Counted from the stretch's first letter, positions 7,601 to 22,000 are shown. The stretch is DNA of 64,000 bases from Streptomyces sp. AM 2-1-1 (GCF_029167645.1 NZ_CP119147.1:6652501-6716500), one strand, 5' to 3'. Notes: generated by a model from the letters alone, not told the origin. Made by a program: numbers and translations.

Positions 7601-10600
7601 ATGACGACGACCAGTCAGGGTGACCACCGGGTGGCCGGCTCCGGCCACGGTGGGGGCAGGGCCGTCGCCGTCATCGGACTGGCGTGCCGGCTCCCCGGTG
7701 CGACCGGTCCCGCCTCCTTCTGGGATCTGCTGCGCCACGGCACCGACGCGATCCGGCCGCTTCCCGAGGACCGCCGCTCGCCGGCCGGCGCCGACCGCCG
7801 GCGCGGCGAGGACGCGTCCGGGGAGACGGCCGGGAGCCGGACGGTCCCCGCGCCCCGCGACGAGGACCTGCCCGGCGGTTTCCTGGACGAAGTCCACCAC
7901 TTCGACCACGCGTTCTTCGGGGTGTCCCCCCGCGAGGCCGCCGAGATGGACCCCCAGCAACGGCTGGTCCTCGAACTCGCCTGGGAGGCGCTGGAGGAGG
8001 CCGGCATCGTCCCCGGATCGCTCGCCGGAAGCCAGGTCGGCGTCTACCTGGGAGCGATGGCGTACGACTACGCGCTGCTGCGCCACCGCGAGGGCGCCGG
8101 ACCTCTCACCCGGCACACCCTGACCGGCCTCAACCGGGGCCTGCTCGCCAACCGGGTCTCCTACCACCTCGGCCTGCGCGGCCCCAGCCTGACCGTCGAC
8201 TCCGCCCAGTCGTCCGCACTCGTCTCCCTCCACCTCGCCCACCGCGCGGTCCGGGACGGCGACTGCGACCTCGCCCTGGCCGGCGGGGTCAACCTCAACC
8301 TGGCCCCCGACAGCACCTCGGCCGCCGCCCGTTTCGGCGGACTCTCCCCGGACGGCCGCTCGTTCACCTTCGACGCCCGCGCCAACGGGTACGCGCGCGG
8401 CGAGGGCGGCGGCCTGGTCCTCCTCAAGCCACTGGAAGCGGCCCTGGCGGACGGCGACCGCGTCCACGGTGTGATCCTCGCCAGCGCGGTCAACAACGAC
8501 GGCGCGACCGAGGGACTCACCGTGCCGAGCGCCGACGCGCAGCGGGAGGTGCTGCTCCTCGCGGCGCGCGAGGCGGCCATCGACCCGCGCGAGATCCAGT
8601 ACGTCGAACTGCACGGCACCGGAACCCCGGTGGGGGACCCGGTGGAGGCGACCGCGCTCGGCGCCGCGTACGGCGTGGGCCGTCCCGCCGACGCGCCGCT
8701 CGTCGTGGGCTCGGTCAAGACCAACATCGGTCATCTGGAAGGGGCCGCGGGCATCGCGGGGTTCCTCAAGACGGTGCTGAGCCTCAAGCACCGGCGGATC
8801 CCCGCGACCCTCCACCACGAGACACCGAACCCGCGCATCCCGCTCGACGCCCTGCGGCTGCGGGTCCAGCGTGAGCTGGGCCCCTGGCCGCGCCCGGACC
8901 GGCCGTTGATCGCCGGAGTGAGCGCCTTCGGCATGGGGGGCACCAACTGCCACGTCCTGCTCGCCGAACCGCCCGCCCCCGACCGGGCCTCGCCCCGCGT
9001 CGCGACCGTCGCCGGTGCCACCGGCGGTACGGAGGAACAGGGCGCCCCCGCAAAGACCACCACCCTGCCCTGGAGCCTGTCGGCCGCGGGACCGGCCGCG
9101 CTGCGGGCCCAGGCCGGACGGCTCGCCGCACACGTCCGGGCCGACCCCGGTGCCACCCCCGACGGCATCGGGCACGCCCTCGCCACCACCCGTACCCTCT
9201 TCACCCACCGGGCCGTGGTGCTCGGCGCCGACCGGACGGACCTGCTGACCGCACTGGACGCCGTCGCGGCGGGACACCACACCCCCGACGCGATGACCGG
9301 CGAAGGCCGCACCGCTGGACCCGTCGCCCACCTCTTCCCCGGCCAGGGCAGCCAGCACCCCGGCTCGGGCCTCGGGCTCCACCGCACCACGCCCGCGTTC
9401 GCCAGGGCGCTGGACGAGGTGTGCGGCACTCTCGACACCCATCTCGAACGACCCCTGCGCGACCTCCTCTTCGCCGCCCCCGGAACCCCGGAAGCGGAGC
9501 TGCTCGACCGCACCGAGTACACCCAGCCGGCGCTCTTCGCCCTCGGCGCGGCTCTCCACCACGTCCTCGCACAGCACCTGCCGCAACCGGACTTCGTTCT
9601 CGGCCACTCCGTCGGAGGGCTTACCGCCGCGTACGCCGCAGGGGTGCTGTCGCTCGCCGACGCGGCCGCCCTCGTCGCGGCCCGGGGACGCCTCATGGGC
9701 GAGGCCCGGCCGGGCGGGGCGATGATCGCCGTGGAGGCCACCGAAGAGGAAGCGACCGGGGTACTCGCCGACTACGCGGGCCGGCTCGCCCTCGCCGCCG
9801 TCAACGGCCCCCGGGCGACCGTGCTTTCGGGGGATGCCGACGCGGCACGAGAGGCGGCCGAGCGGTTCGCGGGCCTGGGCCGCCGCACCCGGGCACTCAA
9901 GGTCAGTCACGCCTTCCACTCGCCGCACATGGACAGCGCCGTCGCGGAGTTCCGCCGGATCGCCTCCGGACTCACCTTCCGCCCGCCGACGGTGACCGTG
10001 ATCTCCGACCTGACCGGAGAACCGGTCGGCCCGGACCGGCTGTCCGACCCCGGCTACTGGGCCGAACACATCCGCAGACCGGTCCGATTCCACGACGCTG
10101 TGCGGCAGTTGGCGGCCGGAGGGGTCGTCCACTACGTCGAGCTGGGTCCCGGCAACGTCCTCACCGCACTGACCCGGGGCATCGTGGCGGCGGACGGCGG
10201 GACCGCCGCGACCGTGGTACCCCTGCTGCGCCCCCGCACCCCCGAGCGGCGCTCCCTGCTCACCGGACTCGCGGAACTCCACGTGGCCGGCGCCGCCGCC
10301 GACTGGTCCGGCTTCTTCGAAGCGGAGAGCGGGCGCGAGGAGTACGAGGACGTCGAGGGCACACGGGAGGACGAGCGCGACGGCCGCCGCGAGCGCGCGG
10401 CGCTGCCCACGTACGCCTTCCAGCGCCGCCCGTTCCGGTTCGCCACCTCGGCCCGACCCGAAGGCGCCGTTTCCGAAGGCACCGCTCCCGAACACACCGT
10501 GCCGGAAAGCGCCGCCCCCGAGGTGTCCGCGCCGGCGCGGGGCTCGGCGGACGGCGCCGACCGCACGGACACGGCCCCGCGCCCCGACTTCCTGGCCCTC

Positions 10601-13600
10601 GTGGTCGCCGCCGCCGCGGAGGTCCTGGGCGGCACCTCCGCGGAGGTGCTCGACACGGAACGTACGTTCAAGGAGCTCGGCCTGGACTCTTTGGGCGCCG
10701 TCGAGTTCGCGGACCGGCTCTCCCGGACGACCGGGCTCCGGCTGCCCCCCACCCTGACCTTCGACCACCCCACGCCCCGCGCGCTGGCCCGGCACCTCGC
10801 AACCGAATCCGGGCGCGACGGGGGATCGGCGGCCGTGCGGCAACAGCCCCGGGCCGCCACGCCGGGCGACGCGCACACCGGCGCCGACGACGATCCGATC
10901 GCCATCGTCTCCACCGCAGGCCGCTGGCCCGGCGGTGCCGACACCCCCGAGCAGCTCTGGGACCTGCTGGTCGCGGGTACGGACGCGACGAGCGGCTTCC
11001 CCGTCAACCGGGGCTGGCCCACGGACCTCCACCATCCCGACCCCGACCGGGCCGGCGGATCGTACGTCGGACGGGGCGGATTCCTGCACGACGCCGACCG
11101 GTTCGACGCCGGCTTCTTCGGCCTGTCCCCCCGGGAGGCCGAGGCGATGGACCCCCAGCAGCGGCTGCTGCTGGAGACGTCCTGGGAACTGCTGGAGCGG
11201 GCCGGCCTGGACCCGGCCGCGCTGCGCGGCAGCCGCACCGGGGTCTACGTGGGTGCGACCCAGCAGGAGTACGGTCCCCGACTGCACGAGGCCACCGGCG
11301 AGGGAGCGGGTTACCGGCTGACGGGTGCGACGGTCAGCGTCGCCTCGGGCCGGATCGCCTACGCCCTCGGCCTGGAGGGTCCGGCGCTCACCGTGGACAC
11401 CGCCTGCTCCTCCTCCCTGGTGGCGCTCCACCTCGCGGCCCGGGCCCTGCGCTCCGGCGAATGCGCCCTCGCACTCGCCGGCGGGGTGACCGTGATGGCC
11501 ACCCCCGGCATGTTCACCGAGTTCAGCCGGCAGCGCGGGCTGGCCCCGGACGGTATCTGCAAGCCCTTCGCGGCGGCGGCGGACGGCACCGCATGGTCGG
11601 AAGGGGTGGGGCTGGTCCTGCTGGAACGCCTGTCCGACGCCCGTCGCCACGGACACCGGGTGCTCGCCCTGATCCGGGGGAGCGCGGTGAACTCGGACGG
11701 TGCCAGCAACGGCCTGACCGCCCCGAACGGCCCCTCCCAGCAGCGGGTCATCGAACAGGCCCTGCACTCCGCGGGGTTGACGCCCGCCGACATCGACGCT
11801 GTGGAGGCCCACGGCACCGGCACCACGCTGGGCGACCCCATCGAGGCCCGGGCGCTGATCCACACCTACGGACGGGGCCGCCCCGAGGGAAAGCCCCTCC
11901 TCCTCGGCTCACTGAAGTCCAACATCGGCCACACCCAGGCGGCGGCGGGCGTCGCGGCGGTCATCAAGATGACCCAGGCCCTCGGCCACGGCCTCCTGCC
12001 GAAGACCCTGCACGTCGACCGTCCCACCCCGCACGTCGACTGGAGCGGTGGTGAGGTCGAACTGCTCACCCGCGCGACCCCGTGGCCGGCCGGCGACCGC
12101 CCGCGCCGCGCGGCGGTCTCCGCGTTCGGCATCAGCGGCACCAACGCCCACCTGATCCTCGAAGAGGCCCCCGCCGCCCCACCGGAGCCGGTACGCCCGT
12201 CCGCCGCGCCCGGCCTGCCCGTTCCCTGGGTCCTGTCCGCCCGCACCCCGCAGGCGCTCAGGGACCAGGCCGCCCGACTGGCCACACTGCTGGACCGCGC
12301 GGCCGGAGACCGCGCGGCAACCGGCGCCGACGGCGGCGACCCCGAGCCCGTCGGCGGTGCGGAGGACATCGCGGAGGTGGCGTACGCGCTCACCCGCAGA
12401 CCGTCCTTCGACCACCGTGCGGTACTGGTGGCCCGGGACCTCGCCGGAGCACGCGCCGGCGTACGGGCCCTGGCGCGGGGAGAGTCGGCCGAAGGCGCCG
12501 TACGCGGCCACGCCGCCGCCCCCGGCCGGGTCGCGTTCCTCTTCACCGGGCAGGGCAGCCAGCGCGTCGGCATGGGACGCGAGCTGTACGCGACCCAGCC
12601 GGTCTTCGCCGCCTCCTTCGACGCGAACTGCGCGGCCCTCGACGCCCACCTGGCCGGATGCACGTCCACTCCGCTCCGCGAGGTCGTCCTCGGGGACCCG
12701 GACGCCGACGGCGCGCCCGCCACAGCCGCCGGCCCCGCCGCCGGCGAGCTGGACCGCACGCTGTACACCCAACCCGCTCTGTTCGCCCTGGAGGTGGCCC
12801 TCTTCCGGCTGCTGGAGTCCTGGGGGGTGCGCCCCGACGTGGTGGCCGGACACTCGGTCGGTGAACTCGCCGCCGCCCACGTGGCCGGTGTGCTGAACCT
12901 CGCCGACGCCGCCGCGCTGGTCGCCGCCCGCGCCCGACTGATGCAGGAACTCCCCGAAGGCGGCGCCATGGCCGCCGTCGAGGCGGACGAGACCGAGGTG
13001 CTCGCGGAGCTCGCCGGCCACGAGGAGACCGTGGACATCGCGGCCGTCAACGGCCCGTCCTCCACAGTGGTGTCGGGCGAGGAGCGAGCCGTGCTCGCGC
13101 TCACCGAGCGCTTCCGCGCGCGAGGACGGCGCACCAGCCGCCTGCGCACCAGCCATGCCTTCCACTCCCCGCTCATGGACCCGATGACCGACGCGCTCGG
13201 GGAAGCCGCCCGGAAACTCACCCATCTGCCGCCGGACATCTCCCTGCTGAGCGCGCTCGACGGCGAGCACTTCACCCGGGAACGGCCCCTTGGGCCCACC
13301 TACTGGGCGGCGCACGCCCGGGGCGCCGTGCGTTTCCTCGACGTCGTACGCCGCCTGGAGCGCGACGGGGTCACCACCTACCTGGAACTCGGCCCCGACG
13401 CCGTCCTCACCGCCCTGGCCCAGGAGGGCCTGCTCGGCGACCGACCCGAGGGCACGCCCCCGCCCGCCCTCGCCCCGGTGCTGCGCCGGGGCCGACCCGA
13501 GCCGGAATCCCTGCTCACCGCGCTCGGTACCGCCCACGCCCGGGGGACCGCCGTCGACTGGAGCGCCGTCCTCGGCCTCTCCGGGCCGAGCCGGGTGGAC

Positions 13601-15847
13601 CTGCCCACCTACCCGTTCCAGCGCAGCCGCCACTGGGCGGACGCGCCGGCGCTTCCCGCGGCGTCCGCCGTTTCCGCCGGGGACGACCGGTTCTGGGAAC
13701 CGGTGGAGCGCGAGGACCTCGACGCGCTCGCCGACACCCTCGGCATCCTCGAACCGGAGCACCGGGAGGCTTTGGGCGCCGTGCTGCCCCGGCTCGCGTC
13801 CTGGCGGAGCGAGCGGGGACGGGCCGCCGAGGCCGACGGCTGGCGCCACCGGGTGGCCTGGCGGCCCGTCCCGCCCCGTGCGGTGGCGCCGGCCGGGTCC
13901 GGTCGCTGGCTGCTCGTCGTCCCGGCCAGGCCCCTCGGCGGGGACCGCCCGTACGACGGCTGGGCGCCGCTCCTGGAGAAGGCCCTCACCGGCGCCGGGG
14001 CGCGCGTCGACCGCGTCACCGTCACCGACCCGCGGACGGACCGCGACGCCTTCGCCGCGCTGCTCGCCGACGCGGCGGGCCGGACCCCGGCCGAGCCGGT
14101 GACCGGGGTGGTGTCCCTCCTCTCGCTCGACCACGACACCGACCCGGACCTGCCCGCCCTCCCGCACGGGACGGCCGCCACCACGGCGCTCCTCCAGGCC
14201 CTGGAGAGCACCCCCGGGATCGCCGCTCCGCTCTGGGCACTCACCCGGGGCGCGGTCACCACCGGCCCGGGCGACCGGCCGAGCGATCCGGCCGGCGCCC
14301 TCGTCTGGGGGCTCGGCGTCATCGCCGCCGTGGAGAGCTCCCGGTGGGGCGGGGTCGTCGATCTGCCCGAGCGCGTGGACCCGCACGCCACCGACGAGGT
14401 GCTCGCCGCCCTCACCGCGGGCCACGGCGAGGCCGAACTCGCGGTGCGGCCACAGGGGTTGCTCGCCCGCCGCCTCGTCCCCGCCCCGTTGGAACCGGCC
14501 CCTGACGGCCGGACGGCCGGCTGGACCCCCACGGGGACGGTCCTCGTGACCGGAGGCACCGGGGCGCTGGCCCGGCACACCGCCGCATGGCTGGCACGCA
14601 AGGGCGCCGGACACCTGCTGCTGGTGAGCAGACGGGGCGGCGAGGCGCCCGGAGCGGACCTCCTGCGGGACGAGCTCACTGCGCTGGGAGCCCGGGTGAC
14701 CTACGCCGCCTGCGACGTCTCGGACCGCGAGGCGCTCACGGCGGTGCTGGCCTCCGTTCCCGCGGAACACCCGCTGTCGGCCGTCGTGCACACCGCCGCC
14801 GTCCTCGACGACGCCCTGCTGGACGCCCTCACCCCCGAGCAGGCGGACCGGGTGCTGCGGGTCAAGGCGCTCGGCGCCCGCCACCTGGACGAACTCACCC
14901 GCTCCCTCCCCCTGTCCGCCTTCGTGCTCTTCTCCTCCGTCACCGCCCTCGCCGGCGCCGCGGGTCAGGCCAACTACGCGCCGGGCAACGCCTATCTCGA
15001 CGCCCTCGCCCACGCCCGCCGGGCCGCCGGACTCCCCGCCACCTCGGTCTCCTGGGGCCAGTGGGCGGGCGACGGCATCGCCGGTGACGAAGGGGCCCAC
15101 CGCAACGCGCGGAACGGGCTGCTCCCGATGGAGCCCGGCCTCGCCGTCTCCGTACTGGAGCAGGCCCTGGACCGGGACGAGACCCACCTGGTCGTCTGCC
15201 GCGCCGACTGGCGGGTTCTCGCCTCCGCCCGCTCCCACCCGCTGCTGGCGGAGCTGACCGCCGGCCCGTCCGACGACGGCGCGGTCCCGCCGGAGACCGG
15301 CGAAACGGACGGCATCCTCGCGGAGTTGGCGCGGGCCGACAGCGACCAAGAGCGCCGCAGGCTGCTGCTCCGCTTCGTGCGGACCCAGGTCGGCGAGGTC
15401 CAGGGCGGCCGGCCGGCCGAGTCGGTCGAGATCCACCGGGGCTTCAAGGAACAGGGTTTCGACTCTCTCACCACGGTCGAACTGCGCAACCGCCTCAACG
15501 CGCGCACCGGAGTCAACCTGCCGACCACCGCAGTGTTCGACCATCCCACCCCCCACGCGCTCGCCGAGCTGCTGTACGGGCTGCTCGTCCCCGAGGATCA
15601 TGCGGGGGAGGGGGCGGTACGCGAACTCCGCGCCAAAATAAGCGAGTTGGAGGCTCTCTTCGCCGCCCTGCCGGTGGACGGACCGGAGCGCGAGGATGCG
15701 GCGGCCCGGCTCGCCGCCCTGGCGGCGGGCGACCCCGGCACGCACCGGACGGCCGAGGACGACGACCGTGACGTGGCGGCGGGTCTCTCGTCCGCCACCG
15801 ACGACGAACTGATGGATTTCATCGGCAAGGAGCTCGGCATCTCCTGA
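7601..15847 (+). CDS. type I polyketide synthase 1: loading module (KSQ-AT-ACP) and module 1 (KS-AT-KR-ACP)
   Basis: A 2748-residue PKS subunit. Start: ATG 7601 follows GAGAGAGG at proper spacing; an ATG 18 codons upstream has no such site. Order: KSQ (about 7660-8990, Gln203 replacing the active Cys in DSAQSSA), AT (9325-10220, GHSVG and HAFHS, malonyl type), ACP (10588-10800, LGLDSL), KS (10890-12170, DTACSSS, Cys1269), AT (12530-13490, GHSVG/HAFHS, malonyl type), KR (14530-15110, GGTGALA, LDD motif of B-type, catalytic Tyr in QANYAPGN), ACP (15358-15570, GFDSL) and a C-terminal docking region. The KSQ should decarboxylate malonyl-ACP to acetyl-ACP; module 1 extends with malonate and reduces to 3-hydroxybutyryl-ACP. 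No DH lies between AT and KR. It is the first gene of the plus-strand operon. Confidence 0.95.
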   Translation: MTTTSQGDHRVAGSGHGGGRAVAVIGLACRLPGATGPASFWDLLRHGTDAIRPLPEDRRSPAGADRRRGEDASGETAGSRTVPAPRDEDLPGGFLDEVHHFDHAFFGVSPREAAEMDPQQRLVLELAWEALEEAGIVPGSLAGSQVGVYLGAMAYDYALLRHREGAGPLTRHTLTGLNRGLLANRVSYHLGLRGPSLTVDSAQSSALVSLHLAHRAVRDGDCDLALAGGVNLNLAPDSTSAAARFGGLSPDGRSFTFDARANGYARGEGGGLVLLKPLEAALADGDRVHGVILASAVNNDGATEGLTVPSADAQREVLLLAAREAAIDPREIQYVELHGTGTPVGDPVEATALGAAYGVGRPADAPLVVGSVKTNIGHLEGAAGIAGFLKTVLSLKHRRIPATLHHETPNPRIPLDALRLRVQRELGPWPRPDRPLIAGVSAFGMGGTNCHVLLAEPPAPDRASPRVATVAGATGGTEEQGAPAKTTTLPWSLSAAGPAALRAQAGRLAAHVRADPGATPDGIGHALATTRTLFTHRAVVLGADRTDLLTALDAVAAGHHTPDAMTGEGRTAGPVAHLFPGQGSQHPGSGLGLHRTTPAFARALDEVCGTLDTHLERPLRDLLFAAPGTPEAELLDRTEYTQPALFALGAALHHVLAQHLPQPDFVLGHSVGGLTAAYAAGVLSLADAAALVAARGRLMGEARPGGAMIAVEATEEEATGVLADYAGRLALAAVNGPRATVLSGDADAAREAAERFAGLGRRTRALKVSHAFHSPHMDSAVAEFRRIASGLTFRPPTVTVISDLTGEPVGPDRLSDPGYWAEHIRRPVRFHDAVRQLAAGGVVHYVELGPGNVLTALTRGIVAADGGTAATVVPLLRPRTPERRSLLTGLAELHVAGAAADWSGFFEAESGREEYEDVEGTREDERDGRRERAALPTYAFQRRPFRFATSARPEGAVSEGTAPEHTVPESAAPEVSAPARGSADGADRTDTAPRPDFLALVVAAAAEVLGGTSAEVLDTERTFKELGLDSLGAVEFADRLSRTTGLRLPPTLTFDHPTPRALARHLATESGRDGGSAAVRQQPRAATPGDAHTGADDDPIAIVSTAGRWPGGADTPEQLWDLLVAGTDATSGFPVNRGWPTDLHHPDPDRAGGSYVGRGGFLHDADRFDAGFFGLSPREAEAMDPQQRLLLETSWELLERAGLDPAALRGSRTGVYVGATQQEYGPRLHEATGEGAGYRLTGATVSVASGRIAYALGLEGPALTVDTACSSSLVALHLAARALRSGECALALAGGVTVMATPGMFTEFSRQRGLAPDGICKPFAAAADGTAWSEGVGLVLLERLSDARRHGHRVLALIRGSAVNSDGASNGLTAPNGPSQQRVIEQALHSAGLTPADIDAVEAHGTGTTLGDPIEARALIHTYGRGRPEGKPLLLGSLKSNIGHTQAAAGVAAVIKMTQALGHGLLPKTLHVDRPTPHVDWSGGEVELLTRATPWPAGDRPRRAAVSAFGISGTNAHLILEEAPAAPPEPVRPSAAPGLPVPWVLSARTPQALRDQAARLATLLDRAAGDRAATGADGGDPEPVGGAEDIAEVAYALTRRPSFDHRAVLVARDLAGARAGVRALARGESAEGAVRGHAAAPGRVAFLFTGQGSQRVGMGRELYATQPVFAASFDANCAALDAHLAGCTSTPLREVVLGDPDADGAPATAAGPAAGELDRTLYTQPALFALEVALFRLLESWGVRPDVVAGHSVGELAAAHVAGVLNLADAAALVAARARLMQELPEGGAMAAVEADETEVLAELAGHEETVDIAAVNGPSSTVVSGEERAVLALTERFRARGRRTSRLRTSHAFHSPLMDPMTDALGEAARKLTHLPPDISLLSALDGEHFTRERPLGPTYWAAHARGAVRFLDVVRRLERDGVTTYLELGPDAVLTALAQEGLLGDRPEGTPPPALAPVLRRGRPEPESLLTALGTAHARGTAVDWSAVLGLSGPSRVDLPTYPFQRSRHWADAPALPAASAVSAGDDRFWEPVEREDLDALADTLGILEPEHREALGAVLPRLASWRSERGRAAEADGWRHRVAWRPVPPRAVAPAGSGRWLLVVPARPLGGDRPYDGWAPLLEKALTGAGARVDRVTVTDPRTDRDAFAALLADAAGRTPAEPVTGVVSLLSLDHDTDPDLPALPHGTAATTALLQALESTPGIAAPLWALTRGAVTTGPGDRPSDPAGALVWGLGVIAAVESSRWGGVVDLPERVDPHATDEVLAALTAGHGEAELAVRPQGLLARRLVPAPLEPAPDGRTAGWTPTGTVLVTGGTGALARHTAAWLARKGAGHLLLVSRRGGEAPGADLLRDELTALGARVTYAACDVSDREALTAVLASVPAEHPLSAVVHTAAVLDDALLDALTPEQADRVLRVKALGARHLDELTRSLPLSAFVLFSSVTALAGAAGQANYAPGNAYLDALAHARRAAGLPATSVSWGQWAGDGIAGDEGAHRNARNGLLPMEPGLAVSVLEQALDRDETHLVVCRADWRVLASARSHPLLAELTAGPSDDGAVPPETGETDGILAELARADSDQERRRLLLRFVRTQVGEVQGGRPAESVEIHRGFKEQGFDSLTTVELRNRLNARTGVNLPTTAVFDHPTPHALAELLYGLLVPEDHAGEGAVRELRAKISELEALFAALPVDGPEREDAAARLAALAAGDPGTHRTAEDDDRDVAAGLSSATDDELMDFIGKELGIS
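7660..10800 (+). other. PKS loading module KSQ-AT(malonyl)-ACP
   Basis: The condensing domain carries CAG (Gln) at 8207-8209 in place of the active Cys, while the distal His motifs (HGTGT and KTNIGH) are kept. This is the KSQ pattern of malonyl decarboxylase loading modules. The AT carries GHSVG (about 9601) and HAFHS (about 9907), indicating malonyl-CoA, so the starter is acetate. The ACP Ser is at 10688-10690. Confidence 0.92.
10890..15570 (+). other. PKS module 1 KS-AT(malonyl)-KR(B-type)-ACP
   Basis: The KS Cys is at 11405-11407. The AT has HAFHS (malonyl). The stretch between AT and KR holds only the KR structural subdomain. The KR has the LDD motif (TAAVLDDAL) associated with B-type stereochemistry and the full K/S/Y catalytic set. 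Predicted outcome: a beta-hydroxyl that ends up as the distal secondary alcohol of the chain. Confidence 0.9.
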
Positions 15848-15893
15848 ACCGGCCTCCCGCGGGCGCCCGCCCGCGCCCTGCCCGCGCCGCGAC

Positions 15894-15931
15894 GGCGCCC
15901 CACCGCCGGCCCCCGCCCCACGGCGGGCGCC
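15894..15931 (+). other. GC-rich hairpin between PKS1 and PKS2
   Basis: GGCGCCC (15894-15900) and GGGCGCC (15925-15931) can pair around a C-rich loop in the 197-nt gap between two PKS genes of one presumed operon. It could act as a partial terminator or mRNA-stability element, or simply be a by-product of the base composition. Confidence 0.25.
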
Positions 15932-16044
15932 TTCGGCCCCGACGACGTCCGACCCCCCCGGGCACCCGACACTGGGCGCCCGGCCCCCAACCTGATCCGC
16001 TCGGCCTTCCCTGCACCGGGCAACTCCGCACGAAGGGTGGATTC

Positions 16045-19000
16045 ATGAACGACAGCCGGATGCGGTATCTCCTGGAGCGGGTCACCGCCGAACTCCACGA
16101 GACCCGGAAGAAGTTGCGCGACACCGAGGAGGGCGGCCGGGAACCCGTCGCCATCGTGGGGATGGGCTGCCACTTCCCCGGAGGGATCGACTCCCCCGAG
16201 GACCTGTGGCGCCTGGTCGCGGAGGGCGGCGACGTCGTGGGCGACTTCCCGGACGACCGCGGCTGGGACACCTCGGCCCTCTTCGACGCCGACCCGGACC
16301 GGCCCGGCACCTCGTCCACCCGGAGGGGCGCTTTCCTCACGTCCCCGGGGGAGTTCGACACCGACTTCTTCGGCATCTCTCCGCGCGAGGCCCTGGCCAC
16401 CGACCCGCAGCACCGGCTGCTGCTGGAGACGGCCTGGGAGACGTTCGAACGGGCGGGCATCCGCCCCGACACCCTGCGCGGAAGCAGCACCGGCGTCTTC
16501 GTGGGCACCAACGGCAACGACTACGCGCCCCCCGTCGGAGCGGTCCCCGAGGACCTGGAGGGGTACATCATCGTCGGGAACGCGGCGAGCGTAGCCTCCG
16601 GCCGGATCTCCTACACCTTCGGCTTCGAGGGCCCGGCGGTCACGGTCGACACGGCCTGCTCCGCCTCGTCGGTCGCCCTCCACCTGGCGGTCCGGTCGCT
16701 GCGCTCCGGCGAATGCGATCTCGCCCTCGCCGGCGGTGTGACCGTCATGACCACCCCGTCCACCTTCGTGGAGTTCTCCCGGCAGCACGGGCTCGCGGCC
16801 GACGGCCGCTGCAAGGCGTTCGCCGGTGCCGCCGACGGAACCGGTTGGTCCGAGGGCGCGGGGCTGCTGCTCGTCGAGCGGCTCTCCGACGCGCGCCGTC
16901 TCGGTCACCGGGTGCTCGCCGTCATCAGGGGCACGGCCGCCAACCAGGACGGTGCCTCGCACGGACTGACCGCCCCGAACGGACCGGCCCAGCAGCGTGT
17001 CATCCGGCAGGCGCTGGCCGACGCCCGCTTGACTCCGGCACAGGTCGACGCCGTCGAGGCGCACGGCACCGGCACCACCCTGGGCGACCCCATCGAGGCG
17101 CAGGCGCTCCTCGCCACCTACGGCCAGGAGCACGACCACGACTCCCCCCTGTGGCTGGGCTCGGTGAAGTCGAACATCGCGCACACCCAGGCGGCGGCCG
17201 GGGTGGCGGGCGTCATCAAGATGGTGCAGGCGATGCGGCACGGGGTGCTCCCGAAGACCCTGCACGTGGACGAGCCGTCCCCGCACGTGGACTGGTCCTC
17301 GGGCGGTGTGGCCCTCCTCGCGGACCACCGTCCGTGGCCCGAGACCGGGGAGCCGCGCCGCGCGGGCGTGTCCGCGTTCGGCATGAGCGGCACCAACACC
17401 CACATCATCCTGGAGCAGGCCCCCGCCCCCGAGGCCCAGGTGTCCGGGGACGCCGAGCCCGGACAGCCGGCCGACCGCCCGGCGACCGCCCCCGCCGCCG
17501 TTCCCCTCGTCCTCTCCGCGCGTACCCCGGCCGCCCTCGCCGCCGGGGCCGCGGACCTCGCCGCATACCTCCGCTCCGGACCCGACCCGGCCGCGGTCGC
17601 CCGCGAACTCGTCGCGGGGAGAACCCCGTTCGAGGAGCGCGCGGTCGTCGTGGGTCCCGCCGGTGAGGAACTGCTGGCCGGGCTCGACGCACTCGCCTCC
17701 GGAGAGTCCGCGCCCGGTCTCGTACGCGGACGGGCCGGCGGCGAACACCGCACGGTGTTCGTCTTCCCCGGCCAGGGCTCCCAGTGGCTCGGCATGGCTC
17801 GTGAACTCCTGGACGCCGAACCGGTGTTCGCCGAAAGCATCGACGCGTGCGCCCGTGCCCTGGAGCCCTGGACGGACTGGTCCCTGCACGGAGTCCTGCG
17901 CGAGGAGGAAGGCGCCCCCGGCTACGACCGGGTGGACGTCGTACAGCCCGCGCTCTGGGCGGTCATGGTGTCCCTGGCCGGCCTGTGGCAGTCCTACGGG
18001 GTCCGCCCGGACGCGGTGGTCGGCCACAGCCAGGGCGAGATCGCCGCCGCGTACGTCGCCGGAGCCCTCACCCTCGACGACGCCGCCCGGGTGGTCGCGC
18101 TGCGCAGCCGGGCCATCGGCGCCCTGTCGGGCGGCGGGGGCATGGTCTCCGTGGTGCTGTCCCTGCCCGAAGCCGAGGCCGCGATCGCCCCCTGGGGCGG
18201 GCGCATCTCGGTGGCGACGGTCAACGGCCCCTCCGCGGTAGTGGTCGCCGGTGAGCCCGCGGCCCTGGACGAGTTCACCGCGGCTGCCGAACGGGACGGC
18301 GTACGCACCCGCAGGGTCCCGGTCGACTACGCCTCGCACTCGGCCCAGGTCGAGGCGGTCCGCGAGGAGCTGCTGACCGCCCTCGCACCGGTCGCCCCCC
18401 GCCCCGCGACCGTCCCCCTCCTCTCCACCGTCACCGGGGACTGGCTCGACACCACCGCGATGGACGCGGCGTACTGGTACACCAACCTCCGCACGACCGT
18501 GCTCTTCGAACCGGCCACCCGGAAGCTGCTCGCCGAGGGCCACGACGTCTTCGTCGAGACCAGCCCGCACCCGGTGCTGACCGCAGCCGTGCAGGAGACC
18601 GCCGAAGCGGCCGGTGCGCGGGCCGTCGTCACCGGCTCGCTGCGCCGGGGCGAGGGCGGCCCGGTCCGCTTCCTCACCTCCCTGGCGGAGATCCAGGTCC
18701 ACGGGACCGACGTCGACTGGAGCCCGGCGCTCGCCGGCCCGCGCCCTTCCGCGTCGGACCTGGCCGGCCTGCCCACCTACCCCTTCCAGCGGCAGCGGTT
18801 CTGGCTGGAGAACGCCACCTCCCGGTCCGCCGACGCCCCCGGCCTCGGTCTGCGCGCCGCCGGACACCCCCTGCTCGGCGCCTCCCTGCGGCCGGCGGAC
18901 GGCGACGGGCTGCTGCTGACCGGGCGCCTCGCCGCCCGGACCCACCCCTGGCTCACCGACCACACGGTGCTCGGCCGCATCCTCGTCCCCGGCACGGCCC

Positions 19001-22000
19001 TGGTGGAGCTGGCGGTACGCGCCGCCGACGAGGCGGGCCGCGACACGGTCGACGAGCTGGTGATCGAGGCGCCCCTCGTCCTGCCGGAAACCGGTTCCCG
19101 GCAGATCCAGGTCGCCGTGGCCGCGCCCGCCGAGGACGGCCGCCGCGCGGTGACCGTCCACTCCCGCGCGCAGGACGCGGCGGACGGCGACGCGTGGACC
19201 CGGCACGCAACCGGGTTCCTCTCCCGTACGCCCGCCCCGGCGCCGCCGGAGGGCAACCCGGGCAGCTGGCCGCCGCCGGGCGCCACGCCCCTCCCACTGG
19301 AAGGCCTCTACGACCGGCTCGCGGAGTCCGGGGTCGCGTACGGGCCCCGTTTCCAGGGGCTGCGCGCCGCCTGGCGGCTCGGGGAGGAGATCTTCGCCGA
19401 GGCCGTGCTCGACGGTGAAGAGGAGGCAGCGGCGGGGGAGTTCGGGATCCACCCCGCGCTGCTCGACGCCGCCTTCCACGCCGCCGCCCTCGGAGCTCCG
19501 GCGCAGGCCGGCCCCGGAGAAGTGCTGCTGCCTTTCGCCTGGAACGGGGTGCGGCTGCAGGCCTCGGGCGCGACCGCCCTGCGCGTACGGCTCACCCCCG
19601 CCGCCGACGGCCAACTCTCCCTGCACGCCACCGATCCGGCGGGCGCACCCGTCGTCTCCGTCGCCTCCCTGGTATACCGCCCGGTGACCGCCGACCGGCT
19701 CGCCAGCGGTTCCGAGGCGACCCCGCCGCTCCACCGGCTCGGCTGGACGCCGCTGCCGCTCACCGCCCCCGGGCCCGGCCCTCTCGCGGTCCTGCTGTCC
19801 GAGGACGGCCGGTCCCCGGCCACGAGCACCGATGCCCCGCGCTTCCACCACCCCGCCGACGTGGCGGCCGCCGTCCGCGCGGGCCGGGAGGTGGCCGGAC
19901 CGGTGCTCCACGCCGTGCCCGGCGACGAGGGGACCGGCGACGGGACACCCCCGGCGGAACGGGCGCGGGCAACCCTCGAACGGGTCCTCGTCCTCGTCCA
20001 GGAGTGGCTCTCCCACCCCGAACTCGACGCGATACCGCTGGTGTTGGTCACCCGCGGTGCGGTCTCCGTCGCCGGCGAAGCACCGGACCTCACCACCGCC
20101 GGCATCTGGGGACTGCTGCGCTCCGCCCAGTCCGAACACCCCGGCCGCATCCTGCTGATCGACACGGACCGCCCGGAGAACACGGACCGGGAGAACACGG
20201 ACCGCGCGGAACCCGCAGACCGCACGGAGCCCGCCGAAACCCCCGCGACGGACCACCGCGCCCTCGGTGCGGCGCTCGCGACGGCCGTCGCCGCGGGCGA
20301 GACCCAGCTCGCGCTCCGGGCCGGCACCGCCCTCGTCCCCCGGCTCGTCCCGGTGGCGCCCGCCGACTCCGGGGCGCCGCGAGGGACGTGGCGCTTCGGC
20401 CCACCCGAGGGAACGGTCCTGGTGACCGGCGGCCTCGGTACCCTCGGCAAGCTGGTCGCCCGTCACCTGGTCACCGACCACGGGGTACGCCACCTGCTGC
20501 TGACCGGCCGGCGCGGCCCCGACACCCCGGGCGCACCGGAGTTCGTCGCCGAACTCACCGCACTCGGCGCGCGGGTGACGGTCGCCGCCGCCGACGCGGC
20601 GGACCGGGACGCCCTGCGGACCGTGCTGGAGGGCGTCGAGGCGGTCCACCCGCTCACCGGCGTCGTGCACGCGGCCGGGACCCTGGACGACGGCGTCGTG
20701 GCCTCGCTCACCGCGGACCGGCTGGACACCGTGCTGCGTCCGAAGGCCCACGCGGCCTGGAACCTGCACGAACTGACCCGGGACGCCCCGCTCTCCGCGT
20801 TCGTGGTGTTCTCGTCGGCGGCGGGCGTCCTCGGCGTCCCCGGCCAGGGCAACTACGCGGCGGCCAACACCTTCCTCGACGCGCTGATCGCCCACCGCCG
20901 CGCCCTCGGCCTGGCCGGAACCTCCCTGGCGTGGGGGCTGTGGGAGGAGAGCAGTGAGCTGACCGCCCACCTGGACGACACCGCCCACCGGCGCAACGCC
21001 CGCCACGGCACCCGCGCCCTCACCACCGCCGAGGGCCTCGCCCTCCTCGACGCGGCCGGAGCGACGGACGACGCCCTTCTCGTGCCGCTCGCGCTGCGGC
21101 ACGACGGAGAGCCCGGCCAAATCCCGCCGGTCCTCCGTGACGTCGTCCGCACCCGCCGGCCCGCCGCGCGCCGGGCAACCGGAGCGGCGGGCCCCACCCT
21201 CGCCGGACGGCTGCTCCCCCTCGGGGCGGCCGAACGCGAGGAGTTCCTGGTCGATCTGGTCCGGGCGGAGGCGGCGACGGTCCTCGGCCGCTCCGACCGG
21301 GACGGGGTCGCCTCCGACCGGGCGTTCAAGGACCTCGGCTTCGACTCGCTGACCGCGGTGGACCTGCGCAACCGGCTGGGCACGGCGAGCGGGCTGCGCC
21401 TGTCGCCCACCCTCGTCTTCGACCACCCCACCCCGCGGTCGCTGGCACGCTTCCTGCTGGCCGGACTCCTCGGCGAAGACCCCGGGCCGGCGGCCCCCGC
21501 CCCCGCGGCCTCGCCGGCCCCGGGCGCGGACGACCCGGTCGTCATCGTCGGCATGAGCTGCCGGCTGCCGGGCGGGGTGGCCTCCCCGGACGACCTCTGG
21601 GACCTGGTCTCCCGGGGCGGTGACGCGATCACCCCCTGGCCCACCGACCGCGGCTGGGACACCGAGGGCCTCTTCGACGCGGACCCCGACGAGCCGGGCC
21701 GCACCTACACCCAGCACGGCGGGTTCCTGCACGGGGCGGCCGACTTCGACGCCGGCTTCTTCGGCATCTCGCCCCGTGAGGCGCTGGCGACCGACCCGCA
21801 GCAGCGGTTGCTGCTGGAGTCGTCCTGGGAGGCGTTCGAGCGGGCGGGGATCGCCCCGGACACCCTGCGCGGCAGCCGCACCGGCGTCTTCGTCGGCGTG
21901 ATGTACAACGACTACGCCTCGCGCCTGCACGAGCTGCCGCCGGAGCTGGAGGGCTACCTCCACAACGGCAGCGCGGCCAGCGTGGCGTCCGGGCGCATCT

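Noticed and set aside
19700..20410. Enoylreductase domain in module 2
   Set aside because: The DH-KR stretch is only the KR structural subdomain plus a charged repeat; no ER nucleotide-binding motif is visible.
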